A DNA stretch of 8,377 nucleotides, taken from an uncultured Clostridia bacterium. Lineage in GTDB: Bacteria > Bacillota > Clostridia > Oscillospirales > JAAYOS01. Numbering within the stretch: position 1 is the stretch's first letter; the number at the start of each line of letters is the position of its first letter. Made by a program: the position numbers and the translations under genes. The notes below the pieces were generated by a model that was not told where the DNA came from, made no database searches, and worked only from the letters and a program-made list of their open reading frames with translations. Shown here piece by piece: positions 1 to 6,919 of this stretch. The DNA lies in the NCBI GenBank assembly GCA_944386395.1, contig CALXAZ010000099.1, forward strand, positions 1-8,377. Direction: 5' to 3'.

Positions 1-357
1 GTTAGTCCCACCGAAACCGTAAAATATTTTTGGAGGAGTCTCATCCGGAGGGATCATTGGTATTTCCACACCCATTATCGAGCGAAAGCGTATTTCAATG
101 CTGTTGTCCACCGGAGTAGTTTCGGCAATATTGCCTATCATACCCAGGGTAATATTTGCCGTTTGTAGAGAGTGATATGCCTCTGAAAAAGTACTGTCTA
201 TCTGGGACTGTATCTCCTGTGCTCTATCGATAAGATTCATCATTTCGCGGATAAGGATATTTCTCTTCCTGTCCATTAGGTCATAACCCATTTGGGCAAG
301 CTCAAGAGAATGCTTACGGGCAATCAGGTTTCCTTTGGTAGGTACAATTGCTGCCAT
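1..357 (-). CDS. ntpD: V-type ATP synthase subunit D (partial, N-terminal 119 codons)
   Basis: Subunit D is the long helical hairpin of the central rotor axle; it turns inside the A3B3 head and, with F, passes torque to subunit C and the K ring. I translated this region by hand: it is open from an ATG at 355-357 to the window edge, in frame for 119 codons. It begins MAAIVPTKGNLIARKHSLEL and continues AQMGYDLMDRKRNILIREMM. This is the family's N-terminal signature (PTK.NL, then a long Lys/Arg-rich helix with L.LA..G.DL...KR). Family members are usually about 200-220 residues, so the C-terminal half lies outside the window. The start abuts the ntpB stop with no gap (TAAATG). Its ribosome site, AAAGGGG, lies inside the end of ntpB, so translation is probably coupled to ntpB. 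No stop or frameshift is seen in the visible part. Confidence 0.95.
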   Translation of the reverse strand, partial: MAAIVPTKGNLIARKHSLELAQMGYDLMDRKRNILIREMMNLIDRAQEIQSQIDSTFSEAYHSLQTANITLGMIGNIAETTPVDNSIEIRFRSIMGVEIPMIPPDETPPKIFYGFGGTN

Positions 358-1773
358 TTATATCGCCCCTTTGCTGTCCTTTTCGGCGAGTGAGGAGATA
401 GCACCTGGTCTGTAATACTTACTCAGCATGTCATCATCTATGCGATCAAGCTCATCGCGTGGCAGTACAGAAAGAAGCTGCCATCCAAGATCAAGGGTTT
501 GGTCGATAGTCCTGTTTTCAAACTGGGACTGCTGGATAAAATATTTTTCAAAGAGACGACCAAATTCCATATACTTTTTGTCGGTGTCACTCAGCTCATC
601 CTCGCCAATAACTGATGCAAGGGAACGCGCGTCTTGAACCTTTGAATAGGCGGCAAAGAGCTGGTTTGAAAGAGCTGGATGATCCTCACGTGTAAAGCCT
701 TCACCGATGCCGTCTTTCATTAGGCGGCTGAGCGATGGCAAAACTGTTATTGGAGGATACACACCTCTCTGGTCAAGATCACGGTCGAGAACAATTTGCC
801 CCTCAGTAATATAACCGGTGAGGTCTGGTATCGGATGGTTGATATCATCATTTGGCATGGTAAGTATCGGTACCTGGGTAACTGAACCCTTTAAACCGTG
901 TATCATGCCGGCACGTTCATAAATAGAGGCAAGGTCAGAATAAAGATAACTAGGGTAACCCTTTCTGCTGGGAATCTCCCCTTTTGACGAGGAAAATTCA
1001 CGTACAGCTTCGCAATATGAGGTAATGTCGGTCATGATGACAAGAACGTGATAGCCATGCTTGAAAGCGAGATACTCTGCCGCCGTAAGAGCACACCGAG
1101 GCGTTAGTATGCGCTCGATTATAGGGTCACTTGCCAGGTTTAAAAACATTACAACACGCTGTAATGCCCCTGACTCCTCAAAATTTTTACGGAAGAAATC
1201 TGCGGTATCATTTTTTACTCCCATTGCAGCAAATACGATAGCAAAATCGCTGTCATCGTCGGCGACCTTTGCCTGACGGACTATCTGGGCGGCAAGCTCA
1301 TTATGACGGAGACCCGATCCAGAAAAGATAGGAAGTTTTTGACCGCGTATGAGGGTGGACATGCCATCTATTGCAGAAATACCGGTATATATACAGCTAC
1401 GTGGATACTGCCGCGAAACCGGATTAATTGCAGAACCGTTTATGTCCCGCTTTTCATCCGGGTATAGATTTCCGAGTCCGTCTACAGGGCGCCCGGCGCC
1501 ATCAAATACACGTCCGAGCATTTCGTGTGAGAGCGCAAGCTCCATCGGGTGACCGCTGAAGCGTGTGTGGCAATTCTCAAGCGAGATTCCCTTGGTGCCT
1601 TCAAATACCTGTATGACAGCTCTTTCACCGTCTATCTGGGTCACTCGACCGTATCTGTGCTCACCGCTGTCGAGGACAATTTCTGCCATTTCGTCATAGG
1701 CGACGCCCCTTACCCCGTCAAGAACAAGGAGCGGACCGTTTATCTCTGAAAGCCCTACATATTCTATTTTCAA
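358..1773 (-). CDS. ntpB: V-type ATP synthase subunit B (regulatory nucleotide-binding subunit)
   Basis: Subunit B alternates with A in the hexameric V1 head and completes each catalytic site at the A/B interface. I call 471 residues from a TTG codon at 1773, although the frame stays open up to an ATG at 1809. The TTG sits 7 nt after a strong AAGGAGGG site, gives the usual family N-terminus (KIEYVGLSEINGPLLVL), and avoids a 12-residue extension overlapping ntpA. Visible features are an N-terminal beta-barrel (about 1-70), a degenerate P-loop SGSGLRHNELAAQI (151-164), SRKGYPSYLYSDLA.IYERAG (269-289), and PSLSRLM (346-352). Arg350 in that last motif corresponds to the arginine finger (Arg350 in Enterococcus hirae NtpB). 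The usual GSGLPHN has Arg156 in place of Pro. The C-terminal domain (about 360-471) is complete and ends YYRPGAISSLAEKDSKGAI. The gene lies 13 nt after ntpA and abuts ntpD. Confidence 0.96.
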   Translation of the reverse strand: MKIEYVGLSEINGPLLVLDGVRGVAYDEMAEIVLDSGEHRYGRVTQIDGERAVIQVFEGTKGISLENCHTRFSGHPMELALSHEMLGRVFDGAGRPVDGLGNLYPDEKRDINGSAINPVSRQYPRSCIYTGISAIDGMSTLIRGQKLPIFSGSGLRHNELAAQIVRQAKVADDDSDFAIVFAAMGVKNDTADFFRKNFEESGALQRVVMFLNLASDPIIERILTPRCALTAAEYLAFKHGYHVLVIMTDITSYCEAVREFSSSKGEIPSRKGYPSYLYSDLASIYERAGMIHGLKGSVTQVPILTMPNDDINHPIPDLTGYITEGQIVLDRDLDQRGVYPPITVLPSLSRLMKDGIGEGFTREDHPALSNQLFAAYSKVQDARSLASVIGEDELSDTDKKYMEFGRLFEKYFIQQSQFENRTIDQTLDLGWQLLSVLPRDELDRIDDDMLSKYYRPGAISSLAEKDSKGAI

Positions 1774-1780
1774 AGCGGTT

Positions 1781-1788
1781 CCCTCCTT
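1781..1788 (-). promoter_or_regulatory. Ribosome binding site deciding the ntpB TTG start
   Basis: The minus strand reads AAGGAGGG here, a near-perfect Shine-Dalgarno sequence. It overlaps the ntpA stop codon (TAA at 1789-1787) and is separated from the TTG at 1773-1771 by 7 nt. No comparable site precedes the in-frame ATG at 1809. The overlap of stop codon and ribosome site suggests translational coupling of B to A, which fits their 3:3 stoichiometry. Confidence 0.85.
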
Positions 1789-3550
1789 AGTTTTTAGCAA
1801 GGACTGCATCTACTGCATCGTCTATCTTGCCAAAATAGCTGTCTATGAGATCGATATTGTCATTCGGGACGTCATATTTTATCCTTATCAGGGCATCTGC
1901 AATACCGCTCTCTCTAAGCTGAGATATTGGGATATTGCGTGATACCAGTTCTTGCGCCTTGTCATAAAAATACATCATAACGTCCATCATTTTTATCTGT
2001 TTTTCGATTGGAACGTAGGTGTCTGTATCGTGGAAAGAGTTCTGCTGCAAAAATCCTAGACGTATTATCCTTGCAGCCTCGATTGTGAGCTTTTGATCCT
2101 CTGGAAGCATATCCGAGCCTATGAGCTTTACAATTTCAAGAAGCTGTGTTTCCTCGTGAAGCAAATTAGTCATCCTGGTGCGCAGTTGGGCAAATTTTGT
2201 ACCAAACCTTTTTTCGTACCAGGCAGAGAGGTCGTCGGTATACTCAGAGTAGGACGTGGTCCAGTTTATTGCAGGATAGTGCCTTGCGTAAGCAAGAGCG
2301 CGATCAAGGGCCCAGAAACAGCGTACAAAGCGCTTTGTGTTCTGGGTAACAGGTTCGGAGAAATCGCCGCCCTGCGGAGAAACAGCCCCAATAACGGTGA
2401 CTGAACCCTCTGTTCCGCTGAGAGTTTCCATATAGCCTGCCCGCTCATAGAATTCAGCAAGGCGCGAGGGAAGGTATGCAGGAAAGCCCTCTTCAGCAGG
2501 CATCTCCTCCAGGCGACCAGATATCTCTCGCAGTGCTTCTGCCCAGCGAGAAGTAGAGTCAGCCATTATTGCCACGTGGTATCCCATGTCACGATAATAT
2601 TCGGCAATAGTCATACCAGTATATATTGAAGCTTCCCTTGCGGCAACAGGCATATTTGATGTGTTTGCGATAAGCACAGTTCTATTGAGCAAGGGCTGCT
2701 TTGTACGTGGATCTATAAGTTCACCAAATTCCTCAAGCACCTGAGTCATTTCGTTGCCGCGTTCACCGCATCCGAGGTATACGATAATATCTGCGTCAGA
2801 CCACTTTGCTAGCTGATGCTGGGTAACGGTTTTGCCGGCCCCAAACGGTCCAGGAATAGCAGCGCATCCTCCCTTTGCAATAGGAAATAACGTATCAATT
2901 ATTCGCTGTCCAGTTATCAGAGGTCGGTCTATTGGAAGCCTGTTGACAACCGGTCTGGCGCGGCGTATAGGCCATTCATGGGCAAGCTTGAGTTCAAAAG
3001 TCTGACCGTTCACGGTTTCCAGAACGGCAAGAGTGTCAGTTACAGTATAGCTTCCATCCGGTAGTACAGATTTTACTGTGCCACTGATATTGGGTGGAAC
3101 CATGCTGCGGTGAAGGATGGCAGGGGTCTCCTGTGTCTCGGCAAATACTGCGCCTGGAGATAGAGTATCCCCGGGTTTTATTGTCATTTTTACGTCCCAG
3201 CGCTTTTCGATGTCTAGAGCGGCAAGATTTATTCCACGTGCTATAAAATTGCCGCTTTTCTTTTCTATTGCGCGAAGGGGACGTGCGATACCATCAAATA
3301 TGTTGTTAAGAAGCCCTGGACCAAGAAGTATGGACATTGGAGCACCTGTTGAAGTGACAGGCTCTCCGGGAAGAAGCCCGGCAGTCTCTTCATATACCTG
3401 GACTGTCGTCTCGCCCGAGCGCACGCTGACAACCTCGCCTATCAACCCGAGATTTCCAACATGCACCATATCCATTACCGAAAGCCCTCTGCCGCCGTGA
3501 ACGGTGACAACAGGACCGTTTATACCGTGGATATAATAAGAATCGCCCAT
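1787..3550 (-). CDS. ntpA: V-type ATP synthase subunit A (catalytic)
   Basis: Subunit A is the catalytic ATP-hydrolysing/synthesising subunit of the V1 head. It has 587 residues, close to the E. hirae subunit (593). In order: N-terminal beta-barrel (about 1-70, with GINGPVVTV at 9-17); the V/A-specific non-homologous insert (about 110-190), which is missing from F-type beta subunits; RPLITGQRIIDTLFPI (209-224); Walker A GPFGAGKT (234-241) with Lys240; GERGNEM (262-268) holding catalytic Glu263 and neighbouring Arg264; the Walker B region VAIMADSTSRWAEALREISG (326-345); EEGFPAYLPSRLAEFYERAG (353-372); and SPQGGDFSEPVT (391-402). The C-terminal helical domain follows. All expected catalytic residues are present, so the enzyme should be active. 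The ATG is preceded by GGAG at 8 nt, and 27 nt separate it from ntpE. The large insert rules out an F-type ATP synthase beta subunit. Confidence 0.98.
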   Translation of the reverse strand: MGDSYYIHGINGPVVTVHGGRGLSVMDMVHVGNLGLIGEVVSVRSGETTVQVYEETAGLLPGEPVTSTGAPMSILLGPGLLNNIFDGIARPLRAIEKKSGNFIARGINLAALDIEKRWDVKMTIKPGDTLSPGAVFAETQETPAILHRSMVPPNISGTVKSVLPDGSYTVTDTLAVLETVNGQTFELKLAHEWPIRRARPVVNRLPIDRPLITGQRIIDTLFPIAKGGCAAIPGPFGAGKTVTQHQLAKWSDADIIVYLGCGERGNEMTQVLEEFGELIDPRTKQPLLNRTVLIANTSNMPVAAREASIYTGMTIAEYYRDMGYHVAIMADSTSRWAEALREISGRLEEMPAEEGFPAYLPSRLAEFYERAGYMETLSGTEGSVTVIGAVSPQGGDFSEPVTQNTKRFVRCFWALDRALAYARHYPAINWTTSYSEYTDDLSAWYEKRFGTKFAQLRTRMTNLLHEETQLLEIVKLIGSDMLPEDQKLTIEAARIIRLGFLQQNSFHDTDTYVPIEKQIKMMDVMMYFYDKAQELVSRNIPISQLRESGIADALIRIKYDVPNDNIDLIDSYFGKIDDAVDAVLAKN

Positions 3551-3577
3551 AGCGGTAGCTCCATTCTAAAAAAATTG

Positions 3578-4174
3578 CTATTCTTCGCCGTGCAGACCAA
3601 GACCTGATATCTCGGCAAATTTGCCGGATACATCCTCAAAAGAGTTGTCAAAGGTAAGATCTACGCGGATATTCTGAGATTTGCTGCCTGCAAGTATCCC
3701 GCCAAGAGATATTTTTCCTTCAAGATACTCAGCAGGTACTTTTTCGTTTAATGCTTTGCTGTATTTCATATCCTCCGCACGAAGGTAAATAACCAACCCA
3801 TCACTTCCGAGCCGCTTTTTTGCATACTCTGCCATTTTTTCAAGCGATTTGGAGTATTCAGGGGAGAGAGTATAATCGATAACCCTTGCCCGCACCTTTT
3901 CCAGAATATTCTTTGCTATTTCTGCGCGGCGTTCAGCAAGGGTACGCTTTATCTCAAGAGTTTTACGCGATACACGGCGCCCCGCATCGGTTTTTATCTG
4001 GTTTGTGGTAGTGCGGATGTAATTATACATCTCTGCGAGGATATCATCTTCGGCAGCAGACATATATTCTTTTTTTCTGGAGGATATTTCGTCCCGTATC
4101 TTTTCTGCCTCCGTGCTAGCATCGTCAATTATTGCATTTATAAATTTGTCAAGCTTATTGTCGTAACCGGGCAT
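3578..4174 (-). CDS. ntpE: V-type ATP synthase subunit E (peripheral stalk)
   Basis: Subunit E pairs with the G/H coiled coil to form the peripheral stalk that holds the A3B3 head still against subunit I. It has 198 residues. About 1-100 is an unbroken charged helix (many Glu/Lys/Arg, A..EAEKIRDEI near 20-30, AERRAEIAKNILEKVRARV at 80-98), as expected for the stalk. About 105-198 is the globular part that caps the head, with GGILAGSKSQNIRVDLTF (158-175), resembling the conserved GG......RVD.TF motif of the family. The ATG follows AGGGAGGTG at 7 nt, and that site overlaps the subunit F stop codon. It is followed by ntpA after 27 nt. It lies after F rather than directly after K as in E. hirae. 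Sequence similarity in this family is low, so the call rests on motif, length, helix pattern and operon context. Confidence 0.92.
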   Translation of the reverse strand: MPGYDNKLDKFINAIIDDASTEAEKIRDEISSRKKEYMSAAEDDILAEMYNYIRTTTNQIKTDAGRRVSRKTLEIKRTLAERRAEIAKNILEKVRARVIDYTLSPEYSKSLEKMAEYAKKRLGSDGLVIYLRAEDMKYSKALNEKVPAEYLEGKISLGGILAGSKSQNIRVDLTFDNSFEDVSGKFAEISGLGLHGEE

Positions 4175-4188
4175 TGCGGAACACCTCC

Positions 4189-4497
4189 CTATATTTTGAT
4201 GCCGATGGATTCCCGGATATAACGTGTTATCGAGTCACTCGCGCGTCCTGAACCCTCCCGGTCAGGGATTTCTATCAGCAGCGGAGCGGAAAGTGTTAGC
4301 TTTAGTCCATCTATGAGCTCGGGGCAAAGTGTGGCACACCTTTCGCTTATCAGTAATATACCTATATCGCCTGCTGAAATTGCAAAATTTATCGCTTCAC
4401 GTACATCATCCCGGGAAACGGTCTTTTTACCCTCTATGCCTGCAAGCCGCATGCCGATAAGGGTATCATCGTTATCCGAAATAACAAAATACCTCAT
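4189..4497 (-). CDS. atpF: V-type ATP synthase subunit F (central axle)
   Basis: This small subunit binds D in the central axle. It has 102 residues, the usual size for the family (about 100-110). Recognisable pieces are the start MRYFVISDNDDTLIGMRLAG (1-20), a Rossmann-like strand DIGILLISE (44-52), and LLIEIPDREGS (73-83) followed by a C-terminal helix SITRYIRESIGIKI (89-102). The [LI]..IP and Y...S.GI.I pattern is typical of the family. The E. hirae gene for this subunit is called ntpG, so symbols vary. Only 4 nt lie between the ntpK stop and this ATG, and the upstream sequence (ATAGGCTAATAAC) has only a weak AGG. Translation therefore probably depends on ribosomes finishing ntpK. Low output would suit a subunit present once per complex. 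Confidence 0.93.
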   Translation of the reverse strand: MRYFVISDNDDTLIGMRLAGIEGKKTVSRDDVREAINFAISAGDIGILLISERCATLCPELIDGLKLTLSAPLLIEIPDREGSGRASDSITRYIRESIGIKI

Positions 4498-4501
4498 GTT
4501 A

Positions 4502-4930
4502 TTAGCCTATTTTAGAGATTATCTGGAAGGAGATGAGAACTCCGTAGAGCGCAACACCTTCCGCCATAGCGACAAATATCAGAGCTTTACCAAAGATTTT
4601 GTCATTTTCTGAAAGCGCACCCAGCGCAGAAGAAGCAGCCGCTGAAACGGCAACACCACCGCCTATGCAGCTCAAACCCGTTGCAAGTGCTGCTGCTATA
4701 AGACCAATTCCGTCACCCGTTGTAAGCCCCGAGGCACCCTCGGCTACATCTGCTGCAAAGGCCGTATTTCCAATTCCTATGCCTGTAAATATCAGGCATA
4801 AAGCAAAGAAAGAAATAACATTTGCAATGAGATGTCCCCTGACATTTTTGCCCTGTACCTTTCCGCGATATATGAAGTAGAGGGGAGAAAGAAGCATAAG
4901 TACGAGCAGAAAACTGAATACAAATTCCAT
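4502..4930 (-). CDS. ntpK: V-type ATP synthase subunit K (rotor-ring proteolipid)
   Basis: This is the membrane proteolipid whose copies form the ion-carrying rotor ring. It has 142 residues and four hydrophobic segments: about 2-21, 33-58, 74-106 and 112-138. The last two form the canonical c-type hairpin, rich in Gly/Ala (IGGGVAVSAAASSALGAL, 89-106), with a short polar loop SENDKIFGK (107-115) and the ion-binding carboxylate Glu124 in FVAMAEGVALYG (119-130). The first two segments do not look like a second c-hairpin: no carboxylate or Gly-rich packing pattern, and a positively charged loop (YRGKVQGKNVRGH, 21-33). They end at AFA-AD (57-61), which resembles a signal-peptidase site. Ligand glutamines seen in the Na+-binding E. 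hirae K are not evident. A strong GGAGGT site lies 7 nt before the ATG, fitting a multicopy subunit; the gene starts 15 nt after ntpI. Confidence 0.93.
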   Translation of the reverse strand: MEFVFSFLLVLMLLSPLYFIYRGKVQGKNVRGHLIANVISFFALCLIFTGIGIGNTAFAADVAEGASGLTTGDGIGLIAAALATGLSCIGGGVAVSAAASSALGALSENDKIFGKALIFVAMAEGVALYGVLISFQIISKIG

Positions 4931-4937
4931 TTTAATT

Positions 4938-4943
4938 ACCTCC
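4938..4943 (-). promoter_or_regulatory. Strong ribosome binding site of ntpK
   Basis: The minus strand reads GGAGGT, 7 nt before the ntpK ATG, within ACGGAGGTAA. It matches the anti-Shine-Dalgarno core fully and is among the strongest sites in the operon. By contrast, the next gene (subunit F) has only a weak AGG. The contrast fits the need for many K copies and one F copy per complex (inference). Confidence 0.75.
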
Positions 4944-4945
4944 GT

Positions 4946-6868
4946 TTATTCGTTTGCAGACTTATAGTTTATAGTAATAGGGGAATAGGCACGTCCATCA
5001 GCCTCAAAGAATCTGCCGAACATTTCGTAGAAGTTCAAGCGGAGAACCTGTATACCGACGAGTAAGCCCTCGATGCCCATTACAACCAAATTACCTAAAA
5101 TGACTACTACCGGATTTCTCGGCTCTCCAGCCAGTAGGAATACTACCGTCATCATTCCGGCGTGACTCAGTGCAAATATGCCTACGCGGAGAAAAGATAC
5201 AGTATTTGTTACATAAGATAGGAGAACCTCGACCAGCTCAAATATGTTTTCCAGCAGAAAATCGAGCAGATTGTCCGGCTTCCAGTCAGGATCTCCAGAT
5301 ACAAGCTTGCCGAGTGGATCGCGCAGCAATACTAATATTAGAGGAAGAACAAAGGCACATATTATAAATACCGGCGAAGAGATACTTATATCCAGGAAGC
5401 CAAGAAGAGGAAGAACCAGTAGCATAACTGCCCAGTACAATATGAGACCAGCAATGCCGTTTTGACCAAAAATAGCTTTCTCATATTGCTTTTGCCTGAT
5501 CCCGTTTATGACATTTACGATTATTACAAGGGATATGAGCAGGACGCCGAGATACACAGCGGTTTGCAGCATCAGGCTTGTATTGGCGCTCGACTCAAGC
5601 GCATGGAATCCAAAGGGCAGAAGTTCTTCGAAGCCGAATACGCTTCCATAGAAAAAACCAAAGCAGCAACCGGCTATACCCGCATAGACAAGCACTTTGC
5701 CAAGCCACATCTTCTTTAGCTTGTACATTAAAAAGCCTATTACAGATACCAATATGCCCTGCCCAACGTCTCCAAACATTATCCCAAAAAGCAATGTATA
5801 GAGCACTGCCATGAGCGGGGTGGGGTCAAATTCGTTATAGGAAGGAAGTCCATACATCTCGACAAACGGCTCAAAAGCCCGGAACAGCCACCTATTTTTC
5901 AACTTGACCGGAGGCGAGATGTGGTCCCCAAGAGCTCCTGGCTCCACCACTGTATAGCGTACGTTTTTTTGAGCCTCTAGATTTTTAATAAAGCTTTCGA
6001 CGCTATCGAGAGGAACCCATCCATACATAAAGAAGGTATCTTCTGTTCGGACCGCGTACCTCCTTGCATCAAATGCTTCTGACATGTAGCAGACATACGA
6101 ATAGTAGGATAAAAAACGGTCAGATTCTGCCCGGATATAGTCGGCAATCTGATTGCGGCAGCTTTCGCATTGAGCCAGGCTGTATGTGCGCTCGTCAGAA
6201 AGCTGGTGCATGGCGTCCTCTGGGGTGCCGTGCACCTTGTCCGAAATAAATATCCTTTCAAAACGCAGTGAGGCAAATAGAGTTTCTACGCGCTCGGCGG
6301 CAAACCTCAAAGCCAAGTAAAACCCATATACGTAGTCGCGCTCGATGCTCGTGGGGAAGAAATAATAATTACTATTCTGAGGTTCAAGCTTCGAGAGAAA
6401 GTTGTCATAGGCCTCGCGCGGAAGCCTGCCGAAGCGGAACTTAACATATTCGAGATCGAATAGCTCATGCAGATCGGCATCTATTCCGTGTATGTGCTCA
6501 AGCTGAGTTATTACCTGATCAATATCGGAAGCTGCACGCTCCATTCTGTCTGCTTCGCCTGAGAGCTTTTTAATTTTTTCAGAAAAACCGTCGTAATAAC
6601 TTGAAATATCGTCCAGCCTTACGTCTGGAAAGGAAAACTCATGAAAGTCAAGCGGGATATCATTTGCCTCTGCAATGCTTCGTATCCTGCGCAGCAGATC
6701 TATATAAGGATTGTTTTCATCCATATGATGCAGCACCTTGGCAGTCTGCATGATATCCATGGCGTTTTCCGGATGAAACTCCCGGTTTACGATACACCGA
6801 CGGACTATGCGATCAAATTCCGCAACAGGACCAACGATGTTTATGAGTTTCATTTGTGCCACTGCCAC
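4946..6868 (-). CDS. ntpI: V-type ATP synthase subunit I (membrane stator, a-subunit homologue)
   Basis: Subunit I holds the two ion half-channels against the K ring and anchors the peripheral stalks. It has 640 residues. About 1-340 is the soluble stalk-binding half with coiled-coil stretches (near 85-125 and 225-255). About 350-615 is the membrane half with multiple hydrophobic helices. Family hallmarks are YNEFDPTPLMAVLYTLLFG (344-362), FGIMFGDVGQG (361-371), SFLRVGIFALSHAGM (558-572) and QVLRLNFYEMFGRFFEADGR (607-626). Arg561 and Arg610 are the likely channel arginines, matching the pair in E. hirae NtpI (Arg573/Arg629). The start is a GTG at 6868 with AGGGGGTG 5 nt upstream, giving MAVAQMKLINIVG; another GTG is codon 3 and an ATG is codon 6, but spacing favours the first. 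The gene follows subunit C by 51 nt, the widest gap in the operon, and precedes ntpK by 15 nt. Confidence 0.96.
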   Translation of the reverse strand: MAVAQMKLINIVGPVAEFDRIVRRCIVNREFHPENAMDIMQTAKVLHHMDENNPYIDLLRRIRSIAEANDIPLDFHEFSFPDVRLDDISSYYDGFSEKIKKLSGEADRMERAASDIDQVITQLEHIHGIDADLHELFDLEYVKFRFGRLPREAYDNFLSKLEPQNSNYYFFPTSIERDYVYGFYLALRFAAERVETLFASLRFERIFISDKVHGTPEDAMHQLSDERTYSLAQCESCRNQIADYIRAESDRFLSYYSYVCYMSEAFDARRYAVRTEDTFFMYGWVPLDSVESFIKNLEAQKNVRYTVVEPGALGDHISPPVKLKNRWLFRAFEPFVEMYGLPSYNEFDPTPLMAVLYTLLFGIMFGDVGQGILVSVIGFLMYKLKKMWLGKVLVYAGIAGCCFGFFYGSVFGFEELLPFGFHALESSANTSLMLQTAVYLGVLLISLVIIVNVINGIRQKQYEKAIFGQNGIAGLILYWAVMLLVLPLLGFLDISISSPVFIICAFVLPLILVLLRDPLGKLVSGDPDWKPDNLLDFLLENIFELVEVLLSYVTNTVSFLRVGIFALSHAGMMTVVFLLAGEPRNPVVVILGNLVVMGIEGLLVGIQVLRLNFYEMFGRFFEADGRAYSPITINYKSANE

Positions 6869-6873
6869 CGTAA

Positions 6874-6881
6874 CACCCCCT
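6874..6881 (-). promoter_or_regulatory. Ribosome binding site supporting the ntpI GTG start
   Basis: The minus strand reads AGGGGGTG, ending 5 nt before the GTG at 6868-6866. The spacing to the second GTG (codon 3) would be 11 nt and to the ATG (codon 6) 20 nt, so the first GTG is the best placed. The rest of the 51-nt gap (6882-6919) is AT-rich, including TATATAAAAT on the minus strand. I see no convincing matching -35 element, so I do not call an internal promoter. Confidence 0.7.
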
Positions 6882-6919
6882 GGTTTAGATTTTATATAGA
6901 CAATTTTAGGTTATGCAGT

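Noticed and set aside
428..1749. Plus-strand ORFs of about 66-71 codons opposite ntpB
   Set aside because: They lie wholly within a well-supported conserved gene, have low-complexity or unrecognisable products, and show no convincing ribosome sites.
2093..2460. Plus-strand 103-codon ORF and overlapping minus-strand 64-codon ORF inside ntpA
   Set aside because: Both are alternative frames of the catalytic subunit gene, whose motifs are continuous through this region.
3117..3500. Plus-strand 127-codon ORF opposite the start of ntpA
   Set aside because: Rich in Pro/Arg/Ser as expected from the antisense of a coding frame; no recognisable domain and fully overlaps ntpA.
4599..4880. Plus-strand ORF rich in Ala/Pro opposite ntpK
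   Set aside because: Its composition mirrors the Gly/Ala-rich codons of the K subunit; it is a shadow.
6882..6919. Possible internal promoter in the 51-nt ntpC-ntpI gap
   Set aside because: A TATATAAAAT stretch is present on the minus strand, but there is no -35 element at proper spacing, and an AT-rich gap alone is weak evidence.
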